NCBI RefSeq assembly: GCF_963677315.1
Contig: NZ_OY781939.1
Coordinates: forward strand, 1,798,001 to 1,862,000
DNA length: 64,000 nucleotides
Direction: 5' to 3'
DNA from: an uncultured Sphaerochaeta sp.
Lineage (GTDB): Bacteria > Spirochaetota > Spirochaetia > Sphaerochaetales > Sphaerochaetaceae
The notes beneath the pieces were generated by a model. That model made no database searches. It was not told where the DNA came from and saw nothing but the letters and a program-made list of their open reading frames with translations. Shown one piece after another: positions 34,262 through 42,537 of the stretch. The number at the start of each line of letters is the position of its first letter. Position 1 is the first letter of the stretch. The position numbers and the translations under genes were made by a program.

Positions 34262-35134
34262 TCAGAGTGAAAAGGCCTTTTCCAGTGCTGACCTCATCAC
34301 CTCTGCATCGGCGTCTCTTCCGGTCCAATTCTCAATGCCAAGTACACCCTGGTTCACCAACATTCCCAGTCCATCAAGGGTAGCTGCACCTGCTTGTCTT
34401 GCACGCTTCAAGAAAGCTGTATCGGTGGGATTGAATACCACATCACAGGCAATGACATCCCGTAGTCCCTGGGAGAATGCAACATCGATACAGCTATTCT
34501 CATCAAATAGCCCAACACTGGTGGCCTGCACCACCACCAAGCCATCTTCTTCTATCTGGTAGGTACCTTCCCAAGCTTGGGTAGATATTTTTGTATTCGT
34601 GACACCCTGTAAACGCTCAGCAAGTGCTTCTGCTTTCTCTCTGGTACGGTTTACCAGTATGACTTCTTTCACTTCAGAGAGGACCAACTCCACGGCAATG
34701 GCTGAGGCGGCTCCACCTGAGCCGAAGAGCACCACGCGCCTTTCACGGAGATTGCTGACCTGCTCCTTCAGCGACTGCAGGAACCCCTTTCCGTCGGTAT
34801 TGTCTCCTTGGTAGGTACCATCCGATTGCAAGGTGATACAGTTCACCGCATTACTGAGTCGCGCACTCTCAGTGAAACTGTCCAGGTAGGGAAAGACCCT
34901 CTGTTTGAAGGGAGCGGTGACGTTGCCACCGGCAACATGCAGGGCTTTCAAACCCTCCAATGCTGTTTGCAGCTGGTCACTCTCCACCTCACAGGTGATG
35001 TATTGACCAGGAAAGTCCATATCCAGAAAGGCTTCTTCCATCATATATTGGGTGGGGTTTCCCACCACCGGGTTGCCAATGCAGAAAAACAGTGAAGGGA
35101 GTGGTCCCTTCATCAGTGCATGTAGTGTATCCAT
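34262..35134 (-). CDS. aroE: Shikimate dehydrogenase family protein
   Basis: Predicted NADP-dependent reduction of 3-dehydroshikimate to shikimate in aromatic amino acid synthesis; about 290 residues. Conserved parts: GGNVTAPFKQRVFPYLD with the catalytic Lys, NAVNCI, GDNTDGKGFLQSL with the catalytic Asp, and the NADP loop LFGSGGAASAIAVEL with NRTREKA. The N-terminal substrate loop reads CIGNPVVGNPTQYMM instead of the usual G-x-P-I-x-H-S-x-S-P, so the shikimate-binding serines are missing. ATG 35134 is used (AGGAGG eight bases upstream). Position beside polysaccharide genes is unusual for aroE. Confidence 0.82.
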   Translation of the reverse strand: MDTLHALMKGPLPSLFFCIGNPVVGNPTQYMMEEAFLDMDFPGQYITCEVESDQLQTALEGLKALHVAGGNVTAPFKQRVFPYLDSFTESARLSNAVNCITLQSDGTYQGDNTDGKGFLQSLKEQVSNLRERRVVLFGSGGAASAIAVELVLSEVKEVILVNRTREKAEALAERLQGVTNTKISTQAWEGTYQIEEDGLVVVQATSVGLFDENSCIDVAFSQGLRDVIACDVVFNPTDTAFLKRARQAGAATLDGLGMLVNQGVLGIENWTGRDADAEVMRSALEKAFSL

Positions 35135-35223
35135 TACCATCTCCTCCTCTGTATCGTAGTACAGCTTTATCTTTCTGTCTAATGCTTATACGGATTACTC
35201 ATAATATACTCATATCTGGTAAC

Positions 35224-35243
35224 TATACGCTCATGGGCGTATA
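35224..35243 (+). promoter_or_regulatory. Inverted repeat before the transglutaminase-like gene
   Basis: TATACGC (35224-35230), loop TCATGG and GCGTATA (35237-35243), flanked by GGTAAC on both sides as direct repeats. It lies about 25 bases before the start codon and could be an operator or a leader hairpin. Confidence 0.3.
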
Positions 35244-35265
35244 CTGGTAACCAAAAGAGGTATTG

Positions 35266-35979
35266 ATGGATTTAGACGAGCAACGATATACAGAACAGAC
35301 AGCACTCCTTGATTATACACATCCTACTATCGCAGCACTCATCCAAAAGCAGGGCTGGATTACCCTCCCTTCCTCGAGCAGTCGTATTGCCGCAGTCTAT
35401 ACCTTTGTTCGTGATGCCATCCCCTTTGGGTATGGTGAGCACTTTGCAGTGCCTGCTTCACAGGTGATTGCCCAAGGTATGGGCAACTGCCTTACAAAGA
35501 CCACGCTCCTGATGGCACTGCTTCGTGCAGTGGGAGTACCTTGCCGATTAAAAGCTGCTATGATCAGCAAGGTCATTCACCGTGGATTACTTGGTGAGGT
35601 CTCTTTCCTTTTCAGTCCACGACATCTGCACCATACATGGGTAGAATTATATTACCAAGATCAGTGGATTGAGGTCGGAGGACATATTGTTGACCGCCCC
35701 TATCTGGAAAAGCTCCAGCAAAAGTTTGCCAACTTTATCGGAAGCTTTTATGGCTACGGGATAGCCGTGACCCACTTCAGGAATCCCCCGATCAGTTGGG
35801 AGGAAGAGGAGACGGAGATCCAGAGTAAGGCGATCAGAGAGAGCCTTCACACCTTCAATGACCCTGATGCATTCTTTATCTCCCACCGGGAGGCAGAGCG
35901 AAGAACACACTCCCTGGCCTACAAACTGATCCTCCGGCCAAAGCTCAACCGTTCAATCAGGAAACTGAGAAATAGCTGA
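35266..35979 (+). CDS. Transglutaminase-like cysteine protease-fold protein
   Basis: A 237-residue cytoplasmic protein with the transglutaminase-core pattern: Cys in IAQGMGNCLTKTTLLMALLR followed by GVPCRL, His in HLHHTWVELYYQDQWIEVGG, and an Asp in HIVDRP. These three residues are the catalytic triad layout of bacterial transglutaminase-like peptidases. There is no signal peptide. The gene is flanked by aroE (divergent) and a membrane protein (convergent, ten bases apart), which gives no functional hint. ATG 35266 follows AGAGG. Confidence 0.75.
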   Translation: MDLDEQRYTEQTALLDYTHPTIAALIQKQGWITLPSSSSRIAAVYTFVRDAIPFGYGEHFAVPASQVIAQGMGNCLTKTTLLMALLRAVGVPCRLKAAMISKVIHRGLLGEVSFLFSPRHLHHTWVELYYQDQWIEVGGHIVDRPYLEKLQQKFANFIGSFYGYGIAVTHFRNPPISWEEEETEIQSKAIRESLHTFNDPDAFFISHREAERRTHSLAYKLILRPKLNRSIRKLRNS

Positions 35980-35988
35980 ACAGTCTCT

Positions 35989-36864
35989 TTACCTGGGTTC
36001 TTCCTTCTCCCCCAATGTCGGTACAAAGTGCCTAAGGAACCCAGCTTTCTTGGAGCGGTACTTCACATAAAAATAGCCGGCAATACTGAAGGCAAGTGCT
36101 CCAATAAAATTAACAAATAAGTCTTCCATGGTATCGAAGAGCCCAATATCCAGGTACCCACCTACTCCCAATGGCTTTCCATTGACCACAACCTCTTCGA
36201 TACCGCTTAAGGTGATAACCCTCTGGCTATTTGTTGGGTCTAAAGTGACTGAGCGAATGGTGGTAAGAACGGTATCCTTTTGCATATCCAAGCGAAAAAC
36301 CACATCCATGAAGAACTCAAAGAACTCCCAAACCACACCAATGGTCATGGAGAAGCAGAAAGCAACAATGGAAACGAAGAAGGGAGAGAGCCGGATGGAG
36401 AACCGTTCATTCTGGTTGAGAATATCGACCAGAGAAAACCCGATTGCTGCTGCCAGGAATCCGTTGAAGGTGTGCAGTAGCGTATCCCAGAAGGGAAAGG
36501 TCACATAGTAGGAGCGCATTTCCCCCAGTATCTCAGCGGCAAAGATGAAGAAGAGGATGATGTTCTCCAAGGTGTCCGGTATGTCGATACGGGTGTTGGT
36601 TTCTATCAGGGAAGGAATGGCGAACAGGAAAAGGGTAAGCACACAAAGGAAAACATTCTCATAGTTCCGATTGAAGAGCTGGGCGACCAGTACCAAGACA
36701 ACAATGAAACGTAGGACATAGTGCACGATTCTTGCACTATCCTTTTCCCGCAAGGCCTGGCGGAATGATTTCTTCTCTGGGGCTTTCCACTTCTTCATGC
36801 ATAGCATTGTGAGGTGAGAAAGCGTGCCGGTCAATAGTGTCTTGCCCATCATAACCAGAAGCAC
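35989..36864 (-). CDS. Multi-pass membrane protein, DUF2238/YjdF-like
   Basis: About 285-291 residues with roughly seven hydrophobic segments. The region FPFWDTLLHTFNGFLAAAIG … GVVWEFFEFFMD carries the D…H and W-E-x-x-E pattern of DUF2238/YjdF-type membrane proteins, whose function is unknown. The C-terminus is cytoplasmic and basic. Start may be ATG 36864, or 36849 (MGKTLL). It converges with the transglutaminase-like gene. Confidence 0.65.
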   Translation of the reverse strand: MLLVMMGKTLLTGTLSHLTMLCMKKWKAPEKKSFRQALREKDSARIVHYVLRFIVVLVLVAQLFNRNYENVFLCVLTLFLFAIPSLIETNTRIDIPDTLENIILFFIFAAEILGEMRSYYVTFPFWDTLLHTFNGFLAAAIGFSLVDILNQNERFSIRLSPFFVSIVAFCFSMTIGVVWEFFEFFMDVVFRLDMQKDTVLTTIRSVTLDPTNSQRVITLSGIEEVVVNGKPLGVGGYLDIGLFDTMEDLFVNFIGALAFSIAGYFYVKYRSKKAGFLRHFVPTLGEKEEPR

Positions 36865-37138
36865 ATTACTAATCTTTCAAGGCATTTTTCCAATACAAAC
36901 CATACAATTTCAGCGGTATCATAACTAATCGTTTTTCTAATCTATATTTACTTTCACCCCTGTACATGGTATCGTTTAATGGTTTAAGGAATCACTCTAA
37001 CAACAGGTTACTATGCACACCTTCGTACCTTACACCCAAGTATGCTTGTTGGTAGAGCAATTCTTGCACAAGAGAGAATTTCGTCGGGAAAGCGAGATTG
37101 TCTCACAAATTTTTGCATAGGAAAATGGGAACCCAGGT
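36865..37138. other. 274-base intergenic region before the Wzz gene
   Basis: It separates the divergent membrane-protein and Wzz genes. No coding signal, classical JUMPstart/ops element or strong promoter is visible. The leader is long enough to hold a recruitment hairpin for the NusG paralogue, but I cannot point to one. Confidence 0.35.
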
Positions 37139-39268
37139 ATGGAAGAAACGTTGTACGAGGACGAAGGAATCAGCATAAGTGAGCTTATTGGCATTGTATT
37201 GAAGCATTTTAAACTGCTTCTGATCGTATTTGGTATCATCGTCCTTGCCTGTGTGGGATATATCTTGATGAATGATCCCACCTATACCGCAACAACCACG
37301 GTAAGCGTGGAGTCGATCAAGAACCTCACTGCCTGGAATACTTCCAGAGGTGATATCAGGAACATAACTACTGAACTCCAATTCCTCAGGCGTGATGAAA
37401 CAGTCCGCAGTGCCTTAGGAAAGCTGAACCTTGCCTCCTACCAGAGAAAGGATGGCTCCACCTATGAAGACCTGCTCACTGATAAAAAGAAATTCAAAGG
37501 CCTGCAGGAAGCAATCACCACCAGTGAGATAAAGGACACCAATTCAGTCTCCATCTCACTTGAACACTCCAACCCAGTATTTGCCCAAGATTTTCTGAAT
37601 GCTCTTACCAGTGAATTTTCTGCATCCCTCCTTGCCTTTGCAAATACTGACCTTACCTTGCAGCATGATGCCTTGGATAGGCAGTTGGAAGAGAGTACTA
37701 CTCTTCTTGAATCAAGCAAGGCAGCATTAGCTGCTTTCCAGGAAGAGACGGACATTCTCTCTTTGGAAGCAAATAAATCGGCATATCAGCGAATTCTCTC
37801 CCTTATCCAGCTTCAGCTTGGTGAGGTTGCTGAAATTGCTCCTGAAACATCTTTGGAGGGAACTCTCCAATCTCTTGGGGTACAGGATGAGCAGACCCTT
37901 CTTTTAACCTCTCAGTATTCAGATGCTTATAGACAGTACCTATATGATGAAATCGCTCGATTGCTGGTACAATCAAATACATCTGAAGAGAACGTAGTAC
38001 GTAACCCGGAACTGGAACTTGCTCTCACAGACTTGGAAGCACAATTCTCTGAGCTTTTCCGCTCCCAAGGATTCGAGGAACTTGATGCCCTTGCAAGAAC
38101 GCGTAGCATCACATCAAGTGTGAAATTTTCAATCCTTAGTGGGTTGGAAAGCGAATATCTAAATAAGCTGAAAACTGTTACCAACCTCCAGCTCGAATAC
38201 TCAGAACTCCGTAATGAGGTTTCCAGAGAGACCAGTACTTCCGTAAGTCTGACTTCTCAGATACGATCTCTTGACTCATTCCTTTCCTCAGAGCGTACTG
38301 CAATGCAGGAAGTGGAACCAGTGAAACTGGTAAATGAGGATGGGGAATCAAACAACCTCCTTATCCTGGCAGTGGGTGTACTGCTGGGAGCAGCACTTGC
38401 CTTGCTCGCCACACTGCTTGCTGAATACCTCTCCGACACAATTGACGATGAACAGTCCCTTACCAGAATACTGGGCAAAGAAGGAAAGCTGCTTACCACC
38501 ATCCCCCCTGGAAGCAAGGATATCAATACCGAGATGGAAATACTCGAACATCCTGATTCAGCTGCAGGAAGTGCCTATACACACCTTGCAGGTATTATGA
38601 TGTATGCCCCGAACACTAATGTGTTTACCCTGGGAAGCTTGAGTTATGGGGAAGGAACTTCCTATACCACACTCAATACAGCACTCTCCATGGTAAAGAG
38701 TGGAAAGAAGGTTCTTGTCATTGGTACCGCGAACGAGGGAATGAACTACCAACGCCTCTACGCAAAGATTACCAGCCATGTGGAAATCGCTTCAGCGGCC
38801 CACCTGAAAACCTTCTCTCTCGATAAGCCGTGTAAACCTGCTGGTGAAGACCCTGAACTTACCATTGCATCGATAGATGCAGGTCCAAAGGAGCTGGGGC
38901 AGATCCTCAACAGCCCACAGTTTGTTGAGTACCTTGGCAGTGTTTCCGCTGTCTTTGATGTGGTACTTATCGACGGACCAACCTTCCGCTCTGCCTCGAA
39001 TCTGCTTGCAGTTTCTAGAGCCACCAATGGATTGATCCTGAACATCCGTAGCTTCATAGGGTCGCGTAAGATGCTCAAGGCGCTGCTTCACACCTTTGGA
39101 CTCTGCGACCTGCCCCTCTCTGGTGTTGTACTGAATAATATTGCAGGGAAACCCTCCTATCAGGAGCGACAAGCTATCAAGGCACACGACAAGGCCCTGA
39201 CTGCACTCATGTCCGGTAATGGGAGTGGTCGAGAAGTTAAGCTGTTGACGAAAGCTTCCTCCCGTTAA
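37139..39268 (+). CDS. Wzz-type chain-length protein fused to a degenerate tyrosine-kinase-like domain
   Basis: A 709-residue inner-membrane protein controlling polysaccharide chain length. N-terminal helix LLLIVFGIIVLACVGYIL, a periplasmic Wzz region with coiled-coil stretches (residues about 50-400), a second helix (LLILAVGVLLGAALALLATL, about 403-425), then a cytoplasmic domain shaped like a bacterial tyrosine kinase. Its nucleotide site is degenerate: GSLSYGEGTSYTTLNTAL lacks the Walker A lysine (usual GEGKS/T), and VLVIGTANEG replaces the Walker A' aspartate motif. VVLIDGPTFRSASN keeps a Walker-B-like Asp. No tyrosine cluster ends the protein. It is probably a structural co-polymerase without kinase activity. 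Ribosome site is weak. Confidence 0.82.
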   Translation: MEETLYEDEGISISELIGIVLKHFKLLLIVFGIIVLACVGYILMNDPTYTATTTVSVESIKNLTAWNTSRGDIRNITTELQFLRRDETVRSALGKLNLASYQRKDGSTYEDLLTDKKKFKGLQEAITTSEIKDTNSVSISLEHSNPVFAQDFLNALTSEFSASLLAFANTDLTLQHDALDRQLEESTTLLESSKAALAAFQEETDILSLEANKSAYQRILSLIQLQLGEVAEIAPETSLEGTLQSLGVQDEQTLLLTSQYSDAYRQYLYDEIARLLVQSNTSEENVVRNPELELALTDLEAQFSELFRSQGFEELDALARTRSITSSVKFSILSGLESEYLNKLKTVTNLQLEYSELRNEVSRETSTSVSLTSQIRSLDSFLSSERTAMQEVEPVKLVNEDGESNNLLILAVGVLLGAALALLATLLAEYLSDTIDDEQSLTRILGKEGKLLTTIPPGSKDINTEMEILEHPDSAAGSAYTHLAGIMMYAPNTNVFTLGSLSYGEGTSYTTLNTALSMVKSGKKVLVIGTANEGMNYQRLYAKITSHVEIASAAHLKTFSLDKPCKPAGEDPELTIASIDAGPKELGQILNSPQFVEYLGSVSAVFDVVLIDGPTFRSASNLLAVSRATNGLILNIRSFIGSRKMLKALLHTFGLCDLPLSGVVLNNIAGKPSYQERQAIKAHDKALTALMSGNGSGREVKLLTKASSR

Positions 39269-39281
39269 AAAGATACACTGT

Positions 39282-39301
39282 CCCTCCTCAGTTGAGGAGG
39301 G
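39282..39301 (+). promoter_or_regulatory. Hairpin between the Wzz and Wzy-like genes
   Basis: CCCTCCTCA and TGAGGAGGG are perfect complements (39282-39290 and 39293-39301). The second arm contains GAGGAGG, and the Wzy-like start codon is 16 bases further on. It may affect translation of that gene. Confidence 0.4.
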
Positions 39302-39316
39302 AACAGGAGAGCGTGC

Positions 39317-40495
39317 ATGAAATACAGACTGTTGATGCAGGAACCCGAGAACACACTTCCTTCTACTCCCTTGCTGCTACAGGTGTTGCTCCCCTCCTAT
39401 CTATTGCTACTGTTGCTTGATATTATTTTCACTATCCCCAATATAGCGATCATCTCTTTCATGCTCGCTTCCCTGTGTACCATTATGACTGTGGTAACCC
39501 AACGGAAAGCCATGGAATTGGTTGACTATCTTATCGGTGGTATGTTGGTCCTTCTCCTGATCTATGGAAAGGTCACCCAAGGGCCAGGAGTATCCCTCCT
39601 GGGTGGATTGGGTTACTCACTGGCAGGTTTCAGTATCGGCATACTGCTCATATACTCCAGCTGGTCCAAGAAAACCTTCCGGATTTTCTTCATCATCACC
39701 TCGGTGCTACTTGCCGTCGCAGTCTGCACGACCACGACAGACCTTCCCACCATTAGCGGCATCAAAAAGGCTCCCCTTACCTACATAGCAAGCATCATGT
39801 TCCTGGGAGAGGGGTTGCTCTATATCTCGGACTTTTACAACAAACGATACCGACCAGCCATTTGGCCGGCACTTGTATCCGTAGTACTTTCCTACTGTGC
39901 CAGAGGAAGAGCTGCGATCATCATATCAATGTTGTTTTTGGTGGTAATCATCATTATCAACATTCGCTTCATTGCCTATTACTATGTCGATTCTGGAACC
40001 CACTGGCTGAAGTACTATCGTCTCCCGCTTCTCCTTGCCTTGATCATGATCATCATAGCACTGGCACTCCTTGTCCCCCACCTCTATCGTTACTCTCAGT
40101 TTGGGAAATTGGGGTTTACCAATACAGGAAGACTCAGTGCAGCAACAAGTTTCCTGAATGAACTGACACCCAGGAAGCTGCTAAGTGGGTTCACCCCGTC
40201 CTTCCTGGCAAGCAGAGGCCTTCCAAACTCATACCTATGGATGATTGCAGCATTCGGAATCTTCGCTGCAATTCCCTTCCTGGCAATCCTCTTCAGCCTC
40301 TACCGCCTACTGCCTACCTCATCGCTGCTTTTCAGCCTTATGGTCATCCTATCGGCATACTTCCTTGGAGAGATGCTCTACCCCTTCAGCTATGGTGATA
40401 TCCTCTTTATTCCCCTGGTCATCAGCGCATTCCACTCTGATAGGATCTACATCCCAGGCAAGCATGATGAACCGCCATTCTGGGACCGGTACTAA
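39317..40495 (+). CDS. Wzy/O-antigen-ligase-like polytopic membrane protein
   Basis: A 392-residue protein with about eleven hydrophobic segments (for example LLLQVLLPSYLLLLLLDIIF and LALIMIIIALALLVPHLY). One larger polar loop is near residues 255-300 and contains GKLGFTNTGRLSAATSFLNE. This topology and the position 48 bases after the Wzz gene suggest a polysaccharide polymerase or ligase. No glycosyltransferase or flippase genes follow, so other assembly genes must be elsewhere. Confidence 0.65.
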   Translation: MKYRLLMQEPENTLPSTPLLLQVLLPSYLLLLLLDIIFTIPNIAIISFMLASLCTIMTVVTQRKAMELVDYLIGGMLVLLLIYGKVTQGPGVSLLGGLGYSLAGFSIGILLIYSSWSKKTFRIFFIITSVLLAVAVCTTTTDLPTISGIKKAPLTYIASIMFLGEGLLYISDFYNKRYRPAIWPALVSVVLSYCARGRAAIIISMLFLVVIIIINIRFIAYYYVDSGTHWLKYYRLPLLLALIMIIIALALLVPHLYRYSQFGKLGFTNTGRLSAATSFLNELTPRKLLSGFTPSFLASRGLPNSYLWMIAAFGIFAAIPFLAILFSLYRLLPTSSLLFSLMVILSAYFLGEMLYPFSYGDILFIPLVISAFHSDRIYIPGKHDEPPFWDRY

Positions 40496-40501
40496 GAATG
40501 T

Positions 40502-42523
40502 TCACGTCCCTGAGGACTTTTTAACAAACCTGGGGAAACAGTACTCCCCCCGGTAGTTGGATGCATTGTACATGGGATATTTTACAGGGACATACGTCTT
40601 CTCACGCTCTGGTTGCTCCCTGTCCTGGGTGTACACCCATAGCTCCTTCTGGTCCCATACGATGATATCATCACGCTCATCACCGGTGACATCAAGTACT
40701 TCAGAGCACAGCTCAGGATGCCCATCATCAGGGAAGGAAACAACAACATCCCCCTCTCCATCCATCAAGCCTCCACTCTTCACATTTGCACTGAGCAGTA
40801 TCAAATCCCGGGAAGAGCCATCCCAATTAACCGGAGCGATAACCGCTCCATTGCTACGCATCTCACGATGCCATAGCTCTTCACCCTTGCAGTTGTGCAT
40901 ATACACAATACCTTGGCTGCCCCAGTAGGTGGTAGTACAAATTTCCAATCCACGCTTATCAGGCAGGAAGTTCCCTACACTGATTCGCTGACCGTGACCG
41001 TTGATGGTCCGCTTAAGGATGGTACCATCAGGGCGAAGCAACATGAATCCTTCCCAGCCCGACACAATTGCCAGAAGGTCTTCCTCATCAGGATCGATTG
41101 GCCCGATAACGATCTCATCGGTATGGTCGGTGGAGATGGGAAGCTCCCAGAGAAGGTTCCCCTTACTGTCGATCATATTGTAACAGCTGAAAATCTCGTC
41201 CTTCCCGTCCTTGTTGAAATCATAGGCGTAGGGGAAGTGACCGGTATTGTTGTGGGAGAAGGTCCAGAGAAGATTCCCTTGGTTGTCATACAGCCAAAGG
41301 CGAGCATACCGATCCTTGACAAGCAAGTCACTGGGACGGTCCTTCCCTGATACATTCACAATCCTGATGGAATCGACATTGAGCCGGTCAAAGGCATGAT
41401 GACCAAATTCCACCCCACATAGGGTATCAGCAGGCTCACTATTGAAGGGAGTGTCCATCTGGAACTTCACAGCTCCCGTCTTTCCATCGAGGAAGAAAAT
41501 CTTGAAATCCCAGCTTGCAATGACCTCATCGGCACCATCACCATCTATATCATAGATCTGGAATGGAAGGTCGGTCGTGAGGTGGATAACATCCTCATCC
41601 TCTCTGCTCTCTCCTACCTGCCAGAGTACTTCTCCTGTCTCAAGGCTTACTGCGGTCAGGCAACTGATGAATGGATAGCGATCCTTGTATACACGCCTCT
41701 GATGCTGTGCAATGACAAAGAACTGCTCATCGGTTCCCGCAAGATGGCCAAAGCGGATCTGCCGCCCTGCTCCAAAGGACCCCAAACTGATCTTCCGATG
41801 CAGTTTCATCCCCGGATACTGTGATCTCTTCTGCTCCAAGCGTGTCTTCAGAGAACGTTTCTCCTCTTCGAGAATCCTTAGTGCCTTTTCACTCGTGTGC
41901 ACACGGATGCTCTTGTACTGGGTGGGCATACACCCACAAAGGGCAATGGCACCACGCTCATAGCGACCATCTTCTGCGGTCAGGACAAGCACCCCTTCAT
42001 GGAAAATGGAAATGGCCTTTTCTTCCAGTGTAATGACAAGGTGTTGAAAATCATCTGGAGACCAGGATAGGGAACACGCTCCTATCACCGTCCTATCAAG
42101 CAAGTCTACGCGATGAAGCTCAAGGCCCTCACGTGTGAAAAACAAACCATAGTGGCGTAAACTGCTCTGGTATCGAAACAAGACCCCACTATATAAGTCC
42201 GTGGAGAGTGGTCGTAGCGTTACCGTTAGCTGGTAATCGCGCCAATCGGTATCACCTGATACCAGGGTGGGAAGCGTACCCTTGGCCTCTGGCTCCTGGA
42301 TTCGTGAAAGCTCCATGACATGGCAGCTATTCATGGAAGGATTGGTCACAATCCAGGTAGGCCCCTTATAGGTATAGTTGGCAACAGGGTCGTGCCATAC
42401 ACCCCGATACCCTTTATCAGGGTAGTAGTGATATTCCCCCATGGCAGAATGTTCTCTGTCGTAGGGGAAGGGGCCGAGTGAGAAAGAAGAGAAATCCTCT
42501 TCGAACAGTAGTATATCGTTCAC
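40502..42523 (-). CDS. Large cytoplasmic protein: ConA-like (DUF1080-type) domain plus FG-GAP/propeller repeats
   Basis: A 673-residue protein without signal peptide. Residues about 1-215 look like a concanavalin-like sandwich of the DUF1080/3-keto-disaccharide hydrolase kind (DWRDYQLTVTLRPL, SGVLFRYQSSLRHYGLFF). After a charged helix (EKALRILEEEKRSLKTRLEQ) the rest is a beta-propeller with FG-GAP/VCBS-like repeats: DIDGDGADEVIASWDFKIFF, DFNKDGKDEIFSCYNM, DVTGDERDDIIVWDQKEL. Such propellers also occur in rhamnogalacturonan lyases. Start is GTG 42523, six bases after AGGAG. It lies 14 bases after a Gfo/Idh/MocA gene, which suggests a joint role in oxidative sugar or glycoside processing. Confidence 0.68.
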   Translation of the reverse strand: MNDILLFEEDFSSFSLGPFPYDREHSAMGEYHYYPDKGYRGVWHDPVANYTYKGPTWIVTNPSMNSCHVMELSRIQEPEAKGTLPTLVSGDTDWRDYQLTVTLRPLSTDLYSGVLFRYQSSLRHYGLFFTREGLELHRVDLLDRTVIGACSLSWSPDDFQHLVITLEEKAISIFHEGVLVLTAEDGRYERGAIALCGCMPTQYKSIRVHTSEKALRILEEEKRSLKTRLEQKRSQYPGMKLHRKISLGSFGAGRQIRFGHLAGTDEQFFVIAQHQRRVYKDRYPFISCLTAVSLETGEVLWQVGESREDEDVIHLTTDLPFQIYDIDGDGADEVIASWDFKIFFLDGKTGAVKFQMDTPFNSEPADTLCGVEFGHHAFDRLNVDSIRIVNVSGKDRPSDLLVKDRYARLWLYDNQGNLLWTFSHNNTGHFPYAYDFNKDGKDEIFSCYNMIDSKGNLLWELPISTDHTDEIVIGPIDPDEEDLLAIVSGWEGFMLLRPDGTILKRTINGHGQRISVGNFLPDKRGLEICTTTYWGSQGIVYMHNCKGEELWHREMRSNGAVIAPVNWDGSSRDLILLSANVKSGGLMDGEGDVVVSFPDDGHPELCSEVLDVTGDERDDIIVWDQKELWVYTQDREQPEREKTYVPVKYPMYNASNYRGEYCFPRFVKKSSGT

Positions 42524-42537
42524 TTGAATCTCCTAAT

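Noticed and set aside
36865..37138. Possible JUMPstart/ops element for the NusG paralogue
   Set aside because: No sequence resembling GGCGGTAG or a clear pause hairpin was found, so only the intergenic region is reported.
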